From contig BSQZ01000018.1 in assembly GCA_033239005.1 (NCBI GenBank), forward strand, positions 8,604,536 to 8,668,535: 64,000 nucleotides of DNA, read 5' to 3'. The stretch is from Lamellibrachia satsuma (lineage: Eukaryota; Annelida; Polychaeta; Sabellida; Siboglinidae). Under the pieces are notes generated by a model. That model ran no database searches. It was not told the DNA's origin and saw nothing but the letters and a program-made list of their open reading frames with translations. Position 1 is the stretch's first letter. Each line of letters starts with the position of its first letter. The translations under genes were made by a program, and so were the position numbers. Shown here piece by piece: positions 59,481 through 64,000 of this stretch.

Positions 59481-61285
59481 TTCCCCCGAAGATTTCAATA
59501 GAAGTACACACTCTTCTGTTGAATCGAATGTGCATAGTACTTAAGTTATTGGCACACATTGAAACATAACCTGAGTCGATCATTGATGAAGCCATGTTGT
59601 GTCTGGCTCCAGAAAGGTGCAAGGCAAGTGGACGTATCCATCACCTCAGGATCTACCTGAGGAAATGAGATGTTAAATGCGGCCGAGACAGACTCGTTAA
59701 TAATAGAACAATGTGGAAATTATTTCTAGCACATGGAGAATGTCGGGCCCAGGACGGAGCTAGAGGGACTTGTGTCCGAGTGCGCGCTCCGTCGTTGTCA
59801 CTGCTGTAATAGCTTTCTGTTGCTCTCTCTCCCGGGCAGAGTCAACATAGAATCATACAATGTTGGTATAATTGCTGGCTCCGGAGAAAGGAAATGTCTA
59901 CATTAACAACTGCTGACTTGGCACTATGCACTGTCAACACCATGCACTGTCAGCACCACGCACTGTCAGCATGTCACTGATTCAGTCATTGTGCCCACTG
60001 TTAACTAGACTTGCACTGTTAGCAGTGCTGTCTTTGAACTAGGCAATAGAATGAGGCCAGATCTCACCGTATGTCCAGCACATAACAATGCCTTGAGTCA
60101 GCAGACAGTCATGTCTGCGTCGATGTCAACAGACTGACATGTCTTTGTCATGTGATTATGGTTGCTTTGACTTGCCCAGTCCGGCTTAGAAATTGATTTC
60201 GGTTTCTGTGGCGTGCCCACTGCCGTAATAATGACTGGGGTCTGTGAAGGTCTTGTGTAGGTTCTATAAATCTATTATTATCGCTGCGGTGTCTCGCAGG
60301 TTTTGTAATTGTTGTAATTGAATGGTGCGAATCGGATCCGATTGTTGTTTTTGTGGTGGTCTCAACGATGTTTTGCGCAGTGTTTGTGGTGTTGGTGCTT
60401 GAGACATGTCCAGTGGGTTGTCATAGCAACTGTTGTTTGATTGTGGTGCAAGTTTTTTCACTTATGGAGATGCGTGGACATTTAATTTAAAGAGAGGCTC
60501 ATTTTATTTAGTTGCTATTTCTTTGATATTAGTATCGATATCAAACTTGATATTTTTGTCCCACAAATAAAACACATTTTCTTGTAATTATATTAACTGC
60601 AAAATGTATTAAAATGTCAACATTATTATAATGAAATATTTTTTAGCAGTTCTTTTGACTTCAAAACAACAAGTCATGACCACATTTTAACACCATCTGT
60701 ATTTACATAGATCACATTTTTTTTCAGAATGAAATGGTGTGGGTAAATTGACTGCATGTAAATACATATAAATGATAACGATACAGACACTTCTGTAGCT
60801 CCTAAATCCATGGAAACTCATGCTCACACGCACATGAAAACGAAAGATATTCATCGCTTCGATTGTTTACTACTTCAGGAAGCTCAAGAGTTGATGAGAA
60901 GTTAATTATTTTGTAATTTTTTCTGAAGAAACTGCACCGTCTTCAGATTTCAGTGATTCTGTGTGACTCGACTGACAGGCCATCCATCTGGTGTAATGGT
61001 GTAAACAAGAAATGGAAAAGTTAATTATTACAGTAGAAGATAGCGACCCTCATAATAGGTATCACTGATTTGTAGGCTAACAAAAACACAAGAGCTGCCT
61101 AATTGGAACTGACAAGTTATGTGATGCTTAGAAAGGGTTGAAGAGACCTGGGCATATAGAGTTGTTTTGTATATGCAAGTGTGTTCAATCTTATGAACTA
61201 CCTGGTAATATTGGCATATGATGGAATACATTTATTGAATAGGTCTATATCTGAATAGACAAAAACAATCATGGCAAAGATCTTA
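59481..61285. other. Intron 4: nothing recognised
   Basis: Includes three ATGCACTGTCAGCACC-like short copies at 59926-59970. No exon found in phase. Confidence 0.5.
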
Positions 61286-62129
61286 GACAAGGGTGGGCCG
61301 TGACTTCATCTGACAGGGGTGGGCCGTGACTTCATCTGACAGGGGTGGGCCGTGACTTCATCTGACAGGGGTGGGCCGTGACTTCATCTGACAGGGGTGG
61401 GCCGTGACTTCATCTGACAGGGGTGGGCCGTGACTTCATCTGACAGGGGTGGGCCGTGACTTCATCTGACAGGGGTGGGTTGTGACTTCATATGACAGGG
61501 GTGGGCCTTGACTTCATCTGACAGGGGTGGGCCGTGACTTCATCTGACAAGGGTGGGTTGTGACTTCATATGACAGGGGTGGGCCGTGACTTCATCTGAC
61601 AGGGGTGGGCCGTGACTTCATCTGACAGGGGTGGGTTGTGACTTCATATGACAGGGGTGGGCCATGACTTCATCTGACAGGGGTGGTCCGTGACTTCATC
61701 TGACAGGGGTGGGCCATGACTTCATCTGACAGGGGTGGGCCGTGGCTTCATCTGACAGGGGTGGGCCGTGGCTTCATCTGACAGGGGTGGGCCGTGACTT
61801 CATCTGACAGGGGTGGGCCGTGACTTCATCTGACAGGGGTGGGCCGTGACTTCATCTGACAGGGGTGGGCCGTGACTTCATCTGACTGGGGTGGGCCGTG
61901 ACTTCATCTGACAGGGGTGGGCCGTGACTTCATCTGACAAGGGTGGGCTGTGACTTCATATGACAGGGGTGGGCTGTGACTTCATCTGACAGGGGTGGGC
62001 CTTGACTTCATCTGACAGGGGTGGGCCGTGACTTCATCTGACAAGGGTGGGTTGTGACTTCATATGACAGGGGTGGGTTGTGACTTCATATGACGGGTGG
62101 GCTGTGACTTCATCTGACAGGGGTGGGCT
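61286..62129. repeat. 26-bp minisatellite, about 32 copies
   Basis: ACAGGGGTGGGCCGTGACTT plus CATCTG. Variants GGGTTG and CATATG travel together in the same units. It ends with an inverted part-unit (see 62107-62141). Confidence 0.97.
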
Positions 62130-62231
62130 ATCAGATGAAGTATATATATATAATCTGTATGTCTGACACATGATTTGTGTTTCTTTGTATTACAGAAGCT
62201 TTGAAGGGTGATTGTGTTGGCAATAAGGCAA

Positions 62232-64000
62232 CCCTTGAGTGTACGTCGTGTACTGTTGTGTTGTGGTCAACCCTAGTGTCTTGAGTGTACGTCATGTACT
62301 GTTGTGTTGTGGTCAACCCTAGTGTCTTGAGTGTACGTCATGTACTGTCATGTTGTGGTCAACCCTAGTGTCTTGAGTGTACGTCATGTACTGTTGTGCT
62401 GTGGTCAACCCTAGTGTCTTGAGTGTACGTCATGTACTGTTGTGTTGTGGTCAACCCTAGTGTCTTGAGTGTACGTCGTGTACTGTTGTGTTGTGGTCAA
62501 CCCTAGTGTCTTGAGTGTACGTCGTGTACTGTTGTGTTGTGGTCAACCCTAGTGTCTTGAGTGTACATCATGTACTGTTGTGCTGTGGTCAACCCTAGTG
62601 TCTTGAGTGTACATCATGTACTGTTGTGCTGTGGTCAACCCTAGTGTCTTGAGTGTACGTCATGTACTGTTGTGTTGTGGTCAACCCTAGTGTCTTGAGT
62701 GTACATCATGTACTGTTGTGTTGTGGTCAACCCTAGTGTCTTGAGTGTACGTCGTGTACTGTTGTGTTGTGGTCAACCCTAGTGTCTTGAGTGTACGTCA
62801 TGTACTGTCATGTTGTGGTCAACCCTAGTGTCTTGAGTGTACGTCATGTACTGTCGTGCTGTGGTCAACCCTAGTGTCTTGAGTGTACGTCATGTACTGT
62901 CGTGTTGTGGCCAACCCTAGTGTCTTGAGTGTACGTCATGTACTGTCGTGTTGTGGCCAACCCTAGTGTCTTGAGTGTACGTCATGTGCTGTTGTGTTGT
63001 AGCCAACCCTAGTGTCTTGAGTGTACGTCATGTGCTGTTGTGTTGTGGCCAACCCTAGTGTCTTGAGTGTACGTCATGTACTGTTGTGTTGTGGTCAACC
63101 CTAGTGTCTTGAGTGTACGTCATGTACTGTCATGTTGTGGTCAACCCTAGTGTCTTGAGTGTACGTCATGTACTGTCGTGTTGTGGCCAACCCTAGTGTC
63201 TTGAGTGTACGTCATGTACTGTCGTGTTGTGGCCAACCCTAGTGTCTTGAGTGTACGTCATGTACTGTCGTGTTGTGGCCAACCCTAGTGTCTTGAGTGT
63301 ACGTCATGTACTGTTGTGTTGTGGCCAACCCTAGTGTCTTGAGTGTACGTCATGTACTGTTGTGTTGTGGCCAACCCTAGTGTCTTGAGTGTACGTCATG
63401 TACTGTTGTGTTGTGGCCAACCCTAGTGTCTTGAGTGTACGTCATGTGCTGTTGTGTTGTGGCCAACCCTAGTGTCTTGAGTGTACATCATGTACTGTTG
63501 TGTTGTGGTCAACCCTAGTGTCTTGAGTGTACATCATGTACTGTTGTGTTGTGGCCAACCCTAGTGTCTTGAGTGTACATCATGTACTGTTGTGTTGTGG
63601 CCAACCCTAGTGTCTTGAGTGTACGTCATGTACTGTTGTGTTGTGGCCAACCCTAGTGTCTTGAGTGTACGTCATGTGCTGTTGTGTTGTGGCCAACCCT
63701 AGTGTCTTGAGTGTACGTCATGTACTGTTGTGTTGTGGCCAACCCTAGTGTCTTGAGTGTACGTCATGTACTGTCATGTTGTGGCCAACCCTAGTGTCTT
63801 GAGTGTACGTCATGTACTGTCATGTTGTGGCCAACCCTAGTGTCTTGAGTGTACATCATGTACTGTTGTGTTGTTGCCAACCCTAGTGTCTTGAGTGTAC
63901 ATCATGTACTGTCGTGTTGTGGTCAACCCTAGTGTCTTGAGTGTACATCATGTACTGTTGTGTTGTGGCCAACCCTAGTGTCTTGAGTGTACATCATGTA
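62232..64000. repeat. 46-bp minisatellite, at least 38 copies, open at the window edge
   Basis: GTCTTGAGTGTACGTCATGT, ACTGTTGTGTTGTGGTCAAC and CCTAGT. GGTC units dominate the left part and GGCC units the right part, with GTCGT, ATCAT and TCATG variants in recurring combinations. The array continues past 64000. Confidence 0.97.

Larger units (their letters stand above)
24237..64000 (+). other. TCF4/12-like: Gene body: E-protein (class I bHLH) transcription factor, 5' part
   Basis: This is the visible part of a single gene. Four coding exons at 24256-24390, 28815-28905, 57180-57232 and 58015-58105 have AG acceptors and GTAGGT or GTAAGT donors, and their phases are compatible. Together they give about 123 residues of an E-protein N-terminus. 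Visible introns are 4424, 28274 and 782 bp, and the fourth is open at the window edge. E-proteins are nuclear factors that dimerise with tissue-specific bHLH proteins and bind E-boxes. The bHLH domain is encoded by the last exons of this family, so it must lie to the right of the window. Whether the organism has one E-protein gene (usual in invertebrates) or several cannot be told here, so the symbol is family-level. Confidence 0.88.

Noticed and set aside
62198..62320. Possible next E-protein exon after TTTGTATTACAG at 62195
   Set aside because: In the required phase it reads a few residues and then runs into the 46-bp minisatellite and a stop. There is no donor and no resemblance to E-proteins.

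Overview
This is 64 kb of eukaryotic, almost certainly metazoan, DNA. GT-AG introns are long, there are no operons, and about a fifth of the window (my rough tally) is tandem repeat. A decayed non-LTR retrotransposon, several small inverted-repeat DNA transposons and the gene structure fit a marine invertebrate such as a cephalochordate or a lophotrochozoan. The phylum is inferred, not shown.

One gene can be recognised with confidence: the 5' part of a class I bHLH transcription factor (E-protein, the TCF3/TCF4/TCF12/daughterless family) on the + strand. Four coding exons are visible (24256-24390, 28815-28905, 57180-57232, 58015-58105). Their splice phases agree (0, 1, 0, 1), and they encode the N-terminal activation domain AD1 with its DKELNDLLDFSA-MFSPP signature and the start of the Ser/Pro/Gly-rich region. 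The bHLH exons lie beyond the right edge. Two further ATG exons inside the 28 kb second intron (45494-45704 and 50650-50692) each end in a consensus donor in phase 1, the only phase that joins in frame to the 57180 exon. They are proposed as alternative first exons for isoforms without AD1, as vertebrate TCF4 and TCF12 have. A CpG-rich stretch near 11.0-11.7 kb with a good donor at 11684/11685 is a candidate promoter and noncoding first exon for the long isoform.

Layout: 1-10.9 kb is presumed upstream DNA with a 397-bp GGGC array, a 1.3-kb 34-bp minisatellite, a broken THAP-like reading frame and retrotransposon scraps. 11-24 kb is the presumed first intron, with a 5'-truncated reverse transcriptase gene invaded by a TA microsatellite and a TTAA-flanked inverted-repeat element. 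23.1-24.4 kb is a tandem array that copies the splice acceptor and start-codon region of the AD1 exon. 24.4-57 kb holds the AD1 introns, many minisatellites and the two candidate alternative first exons. 57.2-58.1 kb holds exons 3 and 4. 58.1-64 kb is intron with two large arrays, the last running off the edge.

Most long open frames here are artefacts of stop-free tandem repeats. No rRNA, tRNA, CRISPR or prokaryotic feature was seen.
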